34,965 bases of DNA from Brevundimonas sp. UBA5866 (GTDB taxonomy: Bacteria; Pseudomonadota; Alphaproteobacteria; Caulobacterales; Caulobacteraceae): assembly GCF_002432125.1 (NCBI RefSeq), contig NZ_DJFS01000076.1:1-34965 (forward strand), written 5' to 3'. Position 1 is the stretch's first letter. Each line of letters opens with the position of its first letter. Under the pieces are notes generated by a model. It saw only the letters and a program-made list of their open reading frames with translations, was not told where the DNA came from and did not search any database. The position numbers and the translations under genes are program-made. Positions 24,364 to 31,513 of this stretch are shown here, in pieces.

Positions 24364-25734
24364 ATGAAGAAGCGTTGGACCCCAGATTCCTGGAGACAAA
24401 TGCCCGCCCTGCACATGCCGGCGGACTATCCTGACGCGGCTGAATTAGCCCGCGTCGAAGACGAACTGCGCGCCATGCCGCCGCTTGTTTTCGCAGGCGA
24501 AGCCCGTCGCCTTACCCAGCACCTTGCACAGGTCGAGGCCGGTAATGCCTTCCTGCTTCAAGGTGGGGATTGCGCTGAAAGCTTTAAGGAATTTTCGGCG
24601 GACAATATCCGCGACACCTTCCGCCTGATTCTTCAGATGGCGGTCGTCCTGACGTTTGCCGGTCGCAAGCCCGTGGTGAAGGTTGGTCGCATCGCCGGAC
24701 AGTTCGCCAAGCCGCGCTCCTCGCCCATCGAGGAAATCGACGGCGTGGAACTGCCGTCCTACCGTGGTGACATCATCAACGGCATGGGCTTCACGCCCGA
24801 AGAACGCGTTCCGGATCCGCAGCGTCTGCTGAAGGCCTACCATCAGTCTTCGGCCACGCTGAACCTGCTGCGGGCCTTTGCCGGCGGCGGCTATGCCGAT
24901 CTGTACAACATCCACAAGTGGACGCTTGGCTTTGCCGACAATGGCGCAGGCGCGGCCTATCGCGAACTGGCCGAAAAGATCACCGAAGCGCTGGCCTTCA
25001 TGGAAGCGGTTGGCGTTACGCCGCAAACCCATCCCGATCTGTCGCGCGTCGAAGTGTTCACCAGCCACGAAGCCCTGCTTCTGAACCTCGAACAGGCGCT
25101 GACCCGCGTGGACAGCGGTTCGGGCGAATGGTTCGACACCTCGGCCCACATGCTGTGGATCGGCGAGCGCACCCGCCAGCTAGACGGTGCCCACGTCGAG
25201 TTCATGAAGGGGATCTCCAACCCGATCGGCGTGAAGTGCGGCCCGACCATGACGGCTGACGATCTCCTGCCGCTGATCGACGCGCTGAACCCGAACAATA
25301 TTCCGGGCCGTCTGACCCTGATCGGCCGCTTTGGCCACGACAAGGTTGGCGAGCGCCTGCCTGCGCTGATGCGTGCGGTCAAGGCCGAGGGCAAGCGCGT
25401 GATCTGGTCCATCGACCCGATGCACGGCAATACGCTCAAGGCCGCCAACGGCTATAAGACCCGTCCGTTCGACCGCGTCATGGGCGAGGTCCGTAGCTTT
25501 ATCGACGTGGCCGAGGCCGAGGGTGTCCACCCCGGCGGCGTTCACCTCGAAATGACCGGCCAGAACGTGACCGAATGCCTTGGCGGTGCCCAGCCGGTGA
25601 CCGAAGACGATCTGTCCAGCCGTTACCACACCCACTGCGACCCGCGTCTGAATGCCGACCAGGCGCTTGAACTGGCCTTCCTCGTTGCCGAACGCCTGAA
25701 GGACGGTCGCCTGTCGCGTGCAGAGGCGGCATGA
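24364..25734 (+). CDS. Class II DAHP synthase
   Basis: First step of the shikimate pathway: phosphoenolpyruvate plus erythrose 4-phosphate to DAHP. 456 residues of the class II (plant/Mycobacterium-like) family. Motifs: FLLQGGDCAESFKEF (metal ligand Cys70), RIAGQFAKPRSSP, SYRGDIING, HMLWIGERTRQLDGAHVEF, KGISNPIGVKCGPT, WSIDPMHGNT (metal His), GGVHLEMTGQNVTEC (metal Glu) and HCDPRLNADQALELAFLVAE (metal Asp). All four metal ligands are present. The ribosome site before ATG 24364 is poor. The TGA overlaps the pheA ATG as ATGA, so the two are translationally coupled. Confidence 0.96.
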   Translation: MKKRWTPDSWRQMPALHMPADYPDAAELARVEDELRAMPPLVFAGEARRLTQHLAQVEAGNAFLLQGGDCAESFKEFSADNIRDTFRLILQMAVVLTFAGRKPVVKVGRIAGQFAKPRSSPIEEIDGVELPSYRGDIINGMGFTPEERVPDPQRLLKAYHQSSATLNLLRAFAGGGYADLYNIHKWTLGFADNGAGAAYRELAEKITEALAFMEAVGVTPQTHPDLSRVEVFTSHEALLLNLEQALTRVDSGSGEWFDTSAHMLWIGERTRQLDGAHVEFMKGISNPIGVKCGPTMTADDLLPLIDALNPNNIPGRLTLIGRFGHDKVGERLPALMRAVKAEGKRVIWSIDPMHGNTLKAANGYKTRPFDRVMGEVRSFIDVAEAEGVHPGGVHLEMTGQNVTECLGGAQPVTEDDLSSRYHTHCDPRLNADQALELAFLVAERLKDGRLSRAEAA

Positions 25735-26303
25735 CCGAAACGAGTGAAGACGTTCGCCCGGCGCGCATCTCCTATCAGGGTGCGCCGGGTGCCTTCAGTC
25801 ACGAAGCGTGTCTGGACCTGCGCCCGTGGGATATTCCCGTCGCGTTTGAAACCTTTGAAGGGGCGATTGGCGCTGTTCTGAGCGGCGATTGCGATCTGGC
25901 GCTTATCCCGCTCGAGAACACGACCGTTGGCACGGTAGAGCCCGCAGCCACCCTGGTCAGAGAAGCGGGCCTTGTGGCTTTGACAGAGGCGTGGCGCCCG
26001 ATACGTCACGCACTTCTGGCCCTGCCCCATGCACGCATTTCGGACATCAAAACCGCTGAAAGCCACCCTATCGCTCTTCAGCAATGCACTGAAAACCTGA
26101 AGGCTTTACGCATCGAACCTGTGGTCGTGTTCGACACGGCCGGAGCAGCCCGTGACGTTTCCGAAGCCGGTGACATCCATCGCGCAGCCGTGGCTCCCGC
26201 CCGTGCGGCAGAGGTTTATGGCTTGCAGATTCTGCGCAACGATCTTCAGGATTACAGCGACAATCGCACGCGTTTTGTCCTTTTAGCACCCCCAAAGGGT
26301 TGA
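25731..26303 (+). CDS. pheA: Prephenate dehydratase lacking the ACT domain
   Basis: Converts prephenate to phenylpyruvate for phenylalanine synthesis. The 190 residues cover only the catalytic domain: RISYQGAPGAFSHEACLDL, DLALIPLENTTVGTVEPAATLV, RHALLALPHA, ESHPIALQQCTENL, AARDVSEAGDIHRAAVAPARAAEVYGL, and the catalytic loop DNRTRFVLLAP. Usual PheA/PDT proteins continue for about 80-90 residues as a phenylalanine-binding ACT domain; here the frame stops right after the catalytic domain, and no ACT-like sequence is seen in any frame before 26590. Allosteric inhibition by phenylalanine is therefore unlikely through the usual route. Coupled by ATGA to the DAHP synthase gene. Confidence 0.92.
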   Translation: MTETSEDVRPARISYQGAPGAFSHEACLDLRPWDIPVAFETFEGAIGAVLSGDCDLALIPLENTTVGTVEPAATLVREAGLVALTEAWRPIRHALLALPHARISDIKTAESHPIALQQCTENLKALRIEPVVVFDTAGAARDVSEAGDIHRAAVAPARAAEVYGLQILRNDLQDYSDNRTRFVLLAPPKG

Positions 26304-26370
26304 CCGCGCACAAAGTTTGCGTGTTTAAGAACCCGTCGGATCAATCCTGATCCAGAAACCGGACCCGAAA

Positions 26371-26472
26371 ATGTCGTCTCTGAACGCACAATTCGTCCTT
26401 GAAACCGCTTCGTTCGAAGTGGCCGGTTTCTATTATGGCTTTAGCTATTACGGCTTTCGATACGCCGGCTGA
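26371..26472 (+). CDS. Phe/Tyr-rich leader peptide
   Basis: An ORF of 33 codons, ATG 26371 to TGA 26470-26472. It contains five Phe and five Tyr; eight of them fall in the 12 codons of residues 20-31 (FYYGFSYYGFRY), and the last residues are YAG. Such a density of the end-product amino acids, just upstream of a gene of Phe/Tyr synthesis (chorismate mutase, ATG 26590), is the hallmark of a ribosome-mediated attenuation leader peptide. The start has only a weak GGA upstream. Competing RNA helices overlap its 3' end. Its identity as a leader is inferred from composition and place. Confidence 0.75.
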   Translation: MSSLNAQFVLETASFEVAGFYYGFSYYGFRYAG

Positions 26473-26555
26473 GGCGTTGGGACTCCCTGTTTCCTGACAG
26501 CTTCTCCGGCGACCGCCTCCTGACCCGAGCGGCACTGCGCCCTTGCGCGCTTTCT
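26463..26555 (+). promoter_or_regulatory. Candidate Phe/Tyr transcription attenuator
   Basis: Two helices are mutually exclusive because they cross. CGCCGG (26463-26468, the last leader codons) can pair with CCGGCG (26506-26511). GAGGCG (26471-26476, at the leader stop) can pair with CGCCTC (26514-26519). A short GC hairpin with C-rich loop (26538-26547, possibly extended to 26528-26551) followed by TTTCT could be the terminator, but it is weak. Upstream, CCGGTTTC (26423-26430) can pair with either of two GAAACCG arms (26355-26362 or 26401-26407). Which pair serves as terminator or antiterminator is inference. Confidence 0.5.
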
Positions 26556-26589
26556 CCCCATCGAAACACCGAATTCCAAAGCTATTGCC

Positions 26590-27351
26590 ATGACCGCTAC
26601 CCTGCAAAAATCCCTGCCTGTCGAGGTGACCGAGTTGACTGCCGAGCAACAGGCCCTGTCGGCCCTCCGCGCTGAAATCGACAGCATCGACGATCAGATC
26701 CTGGAGCTGTTCGAGCGCCGCCTGGCCATCGCCGCACAGGTCGGCAAGGCCAAGGATGCCCCGACCGGCCCGCACACCAAGCTGCGCCCCGACCGCGAAC
26801 AGGCCGTGCTGTCGCGTCTGGTCAGCAAGGCCCAGCCGGAAAACAAAGAAGCCGTCTCGGCGCTTTGGCGTGAAATCGTTGGTTGGGGCCTGGCCCGCCA
26901 GGGTCGCCTTCAGGTGCAGGTCTACGCCCCGATTGACGGTGCCCGCGCGATGGATGCCGCCCGCACCCGCTTCGGCGCGGCTGCCGACATCCGCGTCGTC
27001 TACAGCGCCGAAACGGCACTGAAGCACGCTGCCGAAGGCAATGGCGTTTCGGTTCTGGCCATCAACGGCGACGAACCCTGGTGGATCGGCCTGCGCAAGG
27101 AATGGTCGATGCTCAGCGTATTCGAAGGCCTTGGCGGACGCGACAATCCCACGGCTCTGGCCGTCGGCAAGATCGATCCGCCCGCCCTGCCCAGCGGCCG
27201 CCGCGTGACGGTAACCGCCGGTGGAGAATCCGGTGATGGCCCCTCGGCCCGTCGCTGGGGTTTGAACACCCACCACGGCTGGACGCTGGCCCTGATCGAT
27301 ACCAACCAGCCCGTCTCCGAGCTGGACGGCTGCATCGGCGCAGTCATCTGA
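26590..27351 (+). CDS. Chorismate mutase (AroQ type) with C-terminal extension
   Basis: Converts chorismate to prephenate, the branch point to Phe and Tyr. 253 residues. Residues ~20-110 form the all-helical AroQ domain: LSALRAEIDSIDDQILELFERRLAIAAQVGKAK, KLRPDREQAVLSRLV, EAVSALWREIVGWGLARQG. The remaining ~140 residues (QVQVYAPIDGARAMDAARTRFG ... WWIGLRKEWSMLSVFEGLGGRDNPTALAVGKI ... GWTLALIDTNQPV) form a second domain I cannot assign. It looks like a folded alpha/beta unit and could be regulatory. The ribosome site is weak. It lies 286 bases after pheA, behind the Phe/Tyr leader. Confidence 0.88.
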   Translation: MTATLQKSLPVEVTELTAEQQALSALRAEIDSIDDQILELFERRLAIAAQVGKAKDAPTGPHTKLRPDREQAVLSRLVSKAQPENKEAVSALWREIVGWGLARQGRLQVQVYAPIDGARAMDAARTRFGAAADIRVVYSAETALKHAAEGNGVSVLAINGDEPWWIGLRKEWSMLSVFEGLGGRDNPTALAVGKIDPPALPSGRRVTVTAGGESGDGPSARRWGLNTHHGWTLALIDTNQPVSELDGCIGAVI

Positions 27352-27405
27352 TCAAAGTTATCCGGCGTTAACCACGCTTCAAGACTGGGCGGCGACAGTG
27401 GGGAC

Positions 27406-28089
27406 ATGAAAGTTGTAGCTTCTCGTCCCCTCGCCTGTCTCACGGCCTCGATGGCTGTGCTCGCGGGTTGCTCTGAAGCAGCGGATGGCAAGGCCACGTC
27501 CTATCAGGACATGGCCGACCATGTGGCGACGATACCGCTTTCCCCCAAAACCGCAGACAGCGTTTCACACCCTACGCAGGTCAAACTACCGCTGGAGCGT
27601 GTAGCCCAGGCCGCGGGCAGCCGCGCGCCCCTGAAGGTCGAGTTGATGTCGCCCCATCAACTCTGGGACCTGCGTGATGGACCGCTGAAGGTCCCGACGA
27701 TCGAAGTCCCAGAGGGTACGACCCGCGCGGTCCCCGTATCGGATACCGCGCCGAGCACGACACCTGTCGTCACCGTCACGGCCCCTGCCCCGGCTGCGCA
27801 GCAGGACAATGACGGCACCGGCTTCCGCACCATCCAGTTGGGGGCCTACAGCAGCGAGCAATCCGCACGTAGCGCCTGGAACCGGCTTTCAACCGGCACC
27901 AATGCCGAAGCCCTTTCAGGACTGGCTCCCCAGTTCGAACCGGCAGAAGTGGGCGGCAGGCAGTTGGTCAGACTGCGTGTTTCGGCGCGTGAATCCCGCA
28001 TCCAAAGCCTGTGTCAGACGGTCGCGTCTTCTGATCCTTGGTGCGCCCGTGCGGCAACCACAGCCGCACCATCCACAATCTTCCATTAA
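27406..28089 (+). CDS. SPOR-domain lipoprotein
   Basis: 227 residues. Lipobox VLAGC (Cys22) follows a signal peptide. A long Pro/Thr/Val-rich region (residues ~60-138) leads to a SPOR domain near RTIQLGAYSSEQSARSAWNRL ... GGRQLVRLRVSARESRIQSLCQTV. SPOR domains bind denuded glycan strands at the septum, so a role in division or cell-wall maturation is likely. The gene stands just upstream of the division-site regulator mipZ, which fits. Start ATG 27406 has GGGGA directly upstream. Confidence 0.82.
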   Translation: MKVVASRPLACLTASMAVLAGCSEAADGKATSYQDMADHVATIPLSPKTADSVSHPTQVKLPLERVAQAAGSRAPLKVELMSPHQLWDLRDGPLKVPTIEVPEGTTRAVPVSDTAPSTTPVVTVTAPAPAAQQDNDGTGFRTIQLGAYSSEQSARSAWNRLSTGTNAEALSGLAPQFEPAEVGGRQLVRLRVSARESRIQSLCQTVASSDPWCARAATTAAPSTIFH

Positions 28090-28186
28090 GCTTTCATTGA
28101 CGATTTGGGCGCGTGGCGTGATCTTCCCGCCATAATGCAGGGCCCTCGCTCTTGAGTCGCGCCCGACCTGAAAGTGGGTTCTCACA

Positions 28187-29020
28187 ATGACGCAGCCTTT
28201 GGTCATCGTCATCGGCAATGAAAAAGGCGGAGCGGGCAAGTCCACCCTCGCCATCCATATTGCCACGGGCCTGCTCCACGCAGGCAAGAGGGTCGCCATC
28301 ATCGACCTCGATCTTCGTCAGCGTTCGATGGAGCGCTTCTTTGCCAATCGCAAAGTCTGGCTGGCCGCCAATGGCCACGACCTGCCCCAACCCTATGTCC
28401 CCGACATGGGCGACGGCAAGGCACTGGCCAAGGCCGAGGCTGCCGAACAGCTGGCCAGGTTCGAGGCCGCGTTCGAGGACTCCAAACCCCACGCCGACAT
28501 CATCCTGATCGACACCCCCGGCGGTGACACCACCCTGTCGCGCGCCGCCCACGCCCGTGCCGACCAGATCGTCACCCCGATGAATGACAGCTTCGTCGAC
28601 TTCGACCTGCTGGGTCAGGTCGATCCGGTCACGCTGGAACTGCAAAAGCCGTCGATCTATTCGGAAAGCGTGTGGGAAGCCCGCAAGCAACGCGCCATTG
28701 AACAGGGCCGCCATGCCACGATTGACTGGCTGGTCGTGACCAACCGACTGCAGGGCGTACACGCCCGCAACCGTGACCGTCTGGAAGAGCGTATGGGCAA
28801 ACTGGCCAAGCGCGTTGGCTTCCGCGTCGGCCCGGGCCTGCGTGAACGCGTGATCTATCGTGAACTGTTTCCGTTCGGCCTGACCGTGGCCGATCTGTCG
28901 GACGACATCAAACCCGTCTCGATCACCATATCGCACATCTCGGCTCGTCAGGAGTTGCGCGGACTGATGGCCGACATGGGACTTGAAGACGCCATCACCG
29001 ACATGACCCAGGCGGCCTGA
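28187..29020 (+). CDS. mipZ: Division-site positioning ATPase MipZ
   Basis: A ParA/MinD-superfamily ATPase that forms a gradient from the ParB-bound cell poles and inhibits FtsZ, placing the ring at mid-cell in alphaproteobacteria that lack Min. 277 residues. Deviant Walker A VIGNEKGGAGKSTLAIHIATGLL (Lys13 and Lys19), IIDLDLRQRSMERFFANR, DIILIDTPGGDTTLSRAAHARAD, and LVVTNRLQGVHARNRDRLEERM ... RVGPGLRERVIYRELFPFGLTVADL follow MipZ rather than plasmid or chromosomal ParA. A J-domain protein gene starts seven bases after the stop, suggesting an operon. Confidence 0.95.
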   Translation: MTQPLVIVIGNEKGGAGKSTLAIHIATGLLHAGKRVAIIDLDLRQRSMERFFANRKVWLAANGHDLPQPYVPDMGDGKALAKAEAAEQLARFEAAFEDSKPHADIILIDTPGGDTTLSRAAHARADQIVTPMNDSFVDFDLLGQVDPVTLELQKPSIYSESVWEARKQRAIEQGRHATIDWLVVTNRLQGVHARNRDRLEERMGKLAKRVGFRVGPGLRERVIYRELFPFGLTVADLSDDIKPVSITISHISARQELRGLMADMGLEDAITDMTQAA

Positions 29021-29027
29021 TAGCGGC

Positions 29028-29474
29028 ATGTTGCTGCTATTGCTGTGTCTGGCAGCCATTGCGCTATGGGTTCTTGTCCGGCTGGGCAAGCAGACGGAAA
29101 AAGCCCGATCCGGTCATTGGCGGATATCGGCTACACTATTGGGCGGTACCTGTTTCGCGGGTGCCGTCCTTTCCGCCGCTCGCGGCAGCTATGTCTGGGC
29201 AGCGGCACTGGCTATGGCCGGTCTGTATCTGGTGCTCCAGTCACGCATCCGCAGTACCGGAACCAAACCCGCGCCATCGCCCCCTTCTGACACCCGCATG
29301 AGCAAGGCCGAGGCCCGCGCCATCCTTGGGGTCAAAACCGATGCCTCGCGTGAAGAGGTCCAGGCCGCATGGAAGCGGCTGATGGCAAGAACCCACCCCG
29401 ATCAGGGTGGGTCCGAAGGTCTGGCCGCGCGGGTGAACGCGGCCCGTGACCGCCTGCTCGATCAGGGCAGCTGA
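29028..29474 (+). CDS. Membrane-anchored J-domain protein
   Basis: 148 residues. Two or three hydrophobic segments fill the N-terminal 75 residues (LLLLLCLAAIALWVLV; TLLGGTCFAGAVLSAA; AALAMAGLYLVL). A short linker leads to a J domain: MSKAEARAILGVKTDASREEVQAAWKRLMARTHPDQGG, with the HPD motif that stimulates DnaK-type ATPases. The layout resembles the Tim14/Pam18-like membrane DnaJ proteins of alphaproteobacteria. It is seven bases behind mipZ and likely cotranscribed. Its last 13 bases overlap the convergent gor gene. Confidence 0.88.
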   Translation: MLLLLLCLAAIALWVLVRLGKQTEKARSGHWRISATLLGGTCFAGAVLSAARGSYVWAAALAMAGLYLVLQSRIRSTGTKPAPSPPSDTRMSKAEARAILGVKTDASREEVQAAWKRLMARTHPDQGGSEGLAARVNAARDRLLDQGS

Positions 29475-30844
29475 TCGTTCGCCAAACGCTTTTCTTTCAG
29501 CAGAACCAGTTCTTCCGCCGCCGTAGGGTGGACCGCGCAGGTTTCATCCCACTGCTGCTTGGTCAGGCCAGCCTTAACAGCGATACCTGCCAGCTGGATC
29601 ATCTCCGGGGCGTCATCACCCACGATATGACAGCCCACGACCTTCTGGGTATCGGCATCCACCACCAGCTTCATCAGCATGCGGTGCTCGGCCCCATAGA
29701 AGGCGTACTTCATGGGGCGGAATGTGGTGCTGTAGATATCGACGCCGCCCGGGCAAAGCTTGCGGGCGTCCGCTTCGGACAGACCGACAGTTCCTACGGG
29801 CGGCTGGCTGAAAACAGCGGTAGCGATATTGGAGTGGTCCACAGCCTGCGGGTTGTTCTTGAACACCGTTTCGTGGAAAGCCACGGCCTCGCGGATCGCA
29901 ACAGGTGTCAGGTTGACCCTGTCCGTCACATCACCCACGGCCCAGATATTGTCTGCGGTCGTCTTGGAATATTCATCGACCTTGATCGCACCCTTGTCGT
30001 TCAGTTCGACACCGGCGGATTCAAGCCCCAGCCCCATCACATGGGGCACGCGACCGGTGGCAAACATCACCACGTCAGCCTCGATGGACATACCGTTGCT
30101 GAGGCGGCTCACAAGGCCGGTTTCGGTTTTCTCGATCGCCGTATGCTCTGCGCTCAGGACAATCTTGATCCCGCGGCGCTCGATTTCGCGGGTCAGGTGG
30201 GTGCTGACATCCTCGTCGAACCCGCGCAGGATACCCGCGCCGCGGTAAAGCAGGGTTGTATCCACGCCCATGCCAGCGAAAATGCCGGCAAACTCGACGG
30301 CAATATAACCACCGCCCACAACAACAATACGCTTTGGCAGTTCCAGCAGGTGGAAAGCTTCTTCGGAGGTAATCGAGAGATCGCTGCCCGGGAAGTCGGG
30401 CACAAACGGACGCCCCCCTACGGCAATCAGGATTTTCTCGGCGGTAAAGGTCTGGCCGGTGCCGACGATCTCGATGGTGTGCTTGTCTTTCAGCACGGCA
30501 CGGCCATTGATGACCTCGACGCCGGCCTTTGTAAGGTTGGCGTTGTACAGGCCCGACAGGCGCGCGATCTCGTTTTCCTTGGTGTCGCGGAATTTGGGCC
30601 AGTCGAAGCTGGCGTTCTCGATGGTCCAGCCGAAACCTTCGGCGACCTCGAGTTGGTGGGTGATGTCCGATGCCATCACCATCAACTTCTTGGGCACACA
30701 GCCACGGATCACGCAGGTCCCGCCGACCCGGTATTCCTCGGCGACGGCAACCTTCTTGCCGCCCATCGCGGTCAGGCGTGCCGCACGGACACCACCCGAA
30801 CCGGCACCGATCACAAACAGGTCGTAGTCATGGGAAGAGGACAT
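29462..30844 (-). CDS. gor: Glutathione-disulfide reductase
   Basis: Reduces glutathione disulfide with NADPH via FAD in the cytoplasm. 460 residues from ATG 30844 (GGAG six bases upstream; an in-frame upstream start at 30874 is less likely). FAD site DYDLFVIGAGSGGVRAARLTA, redox pair GGTCVIRGCVPKK (Cys44, Cys49), NADPH site IVVVGGGYIAVEFAGIFAGMG with YRGAGILRGFD arginines, second FAD motif NIWAVGDVTD, and the C-terminal CAVHPTAAEE that supplies the catalytic His-Glu from the other subunit. A 34-base copy of its 5' end recurs at 31310. Confidence 0.95.
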   Translation of the reverse strand: MSSSHDYDLFVIGAGSGGVRAARLTAMGGKKVAVAEEYRVGGTCVIRGCVPKKLMVMASDITHQLEVAEGFGWTIENASFDWPKFRDTKENEIARLSGLYNANLTKAGVEVINGRAVLKDKHTIEIVGTGQTFTAEKILIAVGGRPFVPDFPGSDLSITSEEAFHLLELPKRIVVVGGGYIAVEFAGIFAGMGVDTTLLYRGAGILRGFDEDVSTHLTREIERRGIKIVLSAEHTAIEKTETGLVSRLSNGMSIEADVVMFATGRVPHVMGLGLESAGVELNDKGAIKVDEYSKTTADNIWAVGDVTDRVNLTPVAIREAVAFHETVFKNNPQAVDHSNIATAVFSQPPVGTVGLSEADARKLCPGGVDIYSTTFRPMKYAFYGAEHRMLMKLVVDADTQKVVGCHIVGDDAPEMIQLAGIAVKAGLTKQQWDETCAVHPTAAEELVLLKEKRLANDQLP

Positions 30845-30924
30845 GGATGGCTCCGCTGGATTGTTGGCAATCATCTAGTGTGCCTGCGCCACCAACGCGA
30901 GACGGTTGCTCACAAAAACGGCAT

Positions 30925-31329
30925 TTGTGCCCGTATGCCAACCGTGTAGCAGCGGTATCTGTTGCGATCACAGCCTCCCTGCTTTCGCATTCGGCACCCC
31001 AACATCCTCCCTCCGGCCAATTTCAGAACTCTGCGGTCTCTTCAAACTCGACTGAAACCGGCCAAAGGATTCATGACAATCTTCGCCTGACATTGGCACC
31101 TAACGACTACGGCCTGAATGTCATTTCCTTTCCGACGGAAGTCTCCGGCCTTACGGAATGGGACTTGGCTTATCGGAAAGGTCTTTACGCAGCACAGCGA
31201 TCCCAAAGATTGCAGGCGCAAGCAGAAACGAAATCGCAACTTCAATCGAGCGTCAGGCTCAACCGATTGCTGCCAGAGAGTAGTTCTTCTGCATCGAGAA
31301 AATGCCAGTCGAACCGGCACGGATCATAA
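30925..31329 (+). pseudogene. Internally deleted copy of the exported protein at 31514
   Basis: From a TTG at 30925 a frame of 134 codons reads a signal-like stretch (RVAAVSVAITASLLSHSAP), a short linker, and then a C-terminal segment (SGLTEWDLAYRKGLYAAQ, KSQLQSSVRLNRLLPES). That last part aligns with the end of the neighbouring protein (PSLTQWDRAYLSGLYSAT, RSEIARAADRLSQ). The ~200-residue body in between is missing. The frame ends by running into the gor-derived repeat. No ribosome site is convincing. It could be a small expressed protein, but decay after a duplication fits better. Confidence 0.55.
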
Positions 31330-31343
31330 ACAGGTCGTCGTGA
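31310..31343. repeat. Echo of the gor 5' end
   Basis: These 34 bases match 30797-30830 (inside gor, the codons for the start YDLFVIGAGSGG) at 30 of 34 positions in the same orientation, 513 bases away. On the minus strand they still read DDLFMIRAGSTG. The match is too long for chance in this window and marks a partial duplication of the gor start region. Confidence 0.8.
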
Positions 31344-31513
31344 AACGATTTGGAGATCAAAGACTTCGCTGAGAACCGATCTTTTATCCAGAGAAAGAAG
31401 CATCTCTTTTTAGAGAGGTGCCCATCACGTTTGCGTGCGATTTGATCGATCAATCTTGCGCAACACACGAACTATGAGCGATGGTTCTATCCATATAGAT
31501 GGGGATGTTCGTG

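Noticed and set aside
26538..26555. A strong rho-independent terminator in the chorismate mutase leader
   Set aside because: The hairpin is short and followed only by TTTCT. I list it as part of a candidate attenuator rather than as a confirmed terminator.
29528..30949. 473-residue plus-strand frame opposite gor
   Set aside because: Shadow of gor; the gor protein is clear.
30925..31329. A functional small exported protein
   Set aside because: Kept as a pseudogene because the body of the family is missing, the start is an unsupported TTG and the end runs into a gor-derived repeat.
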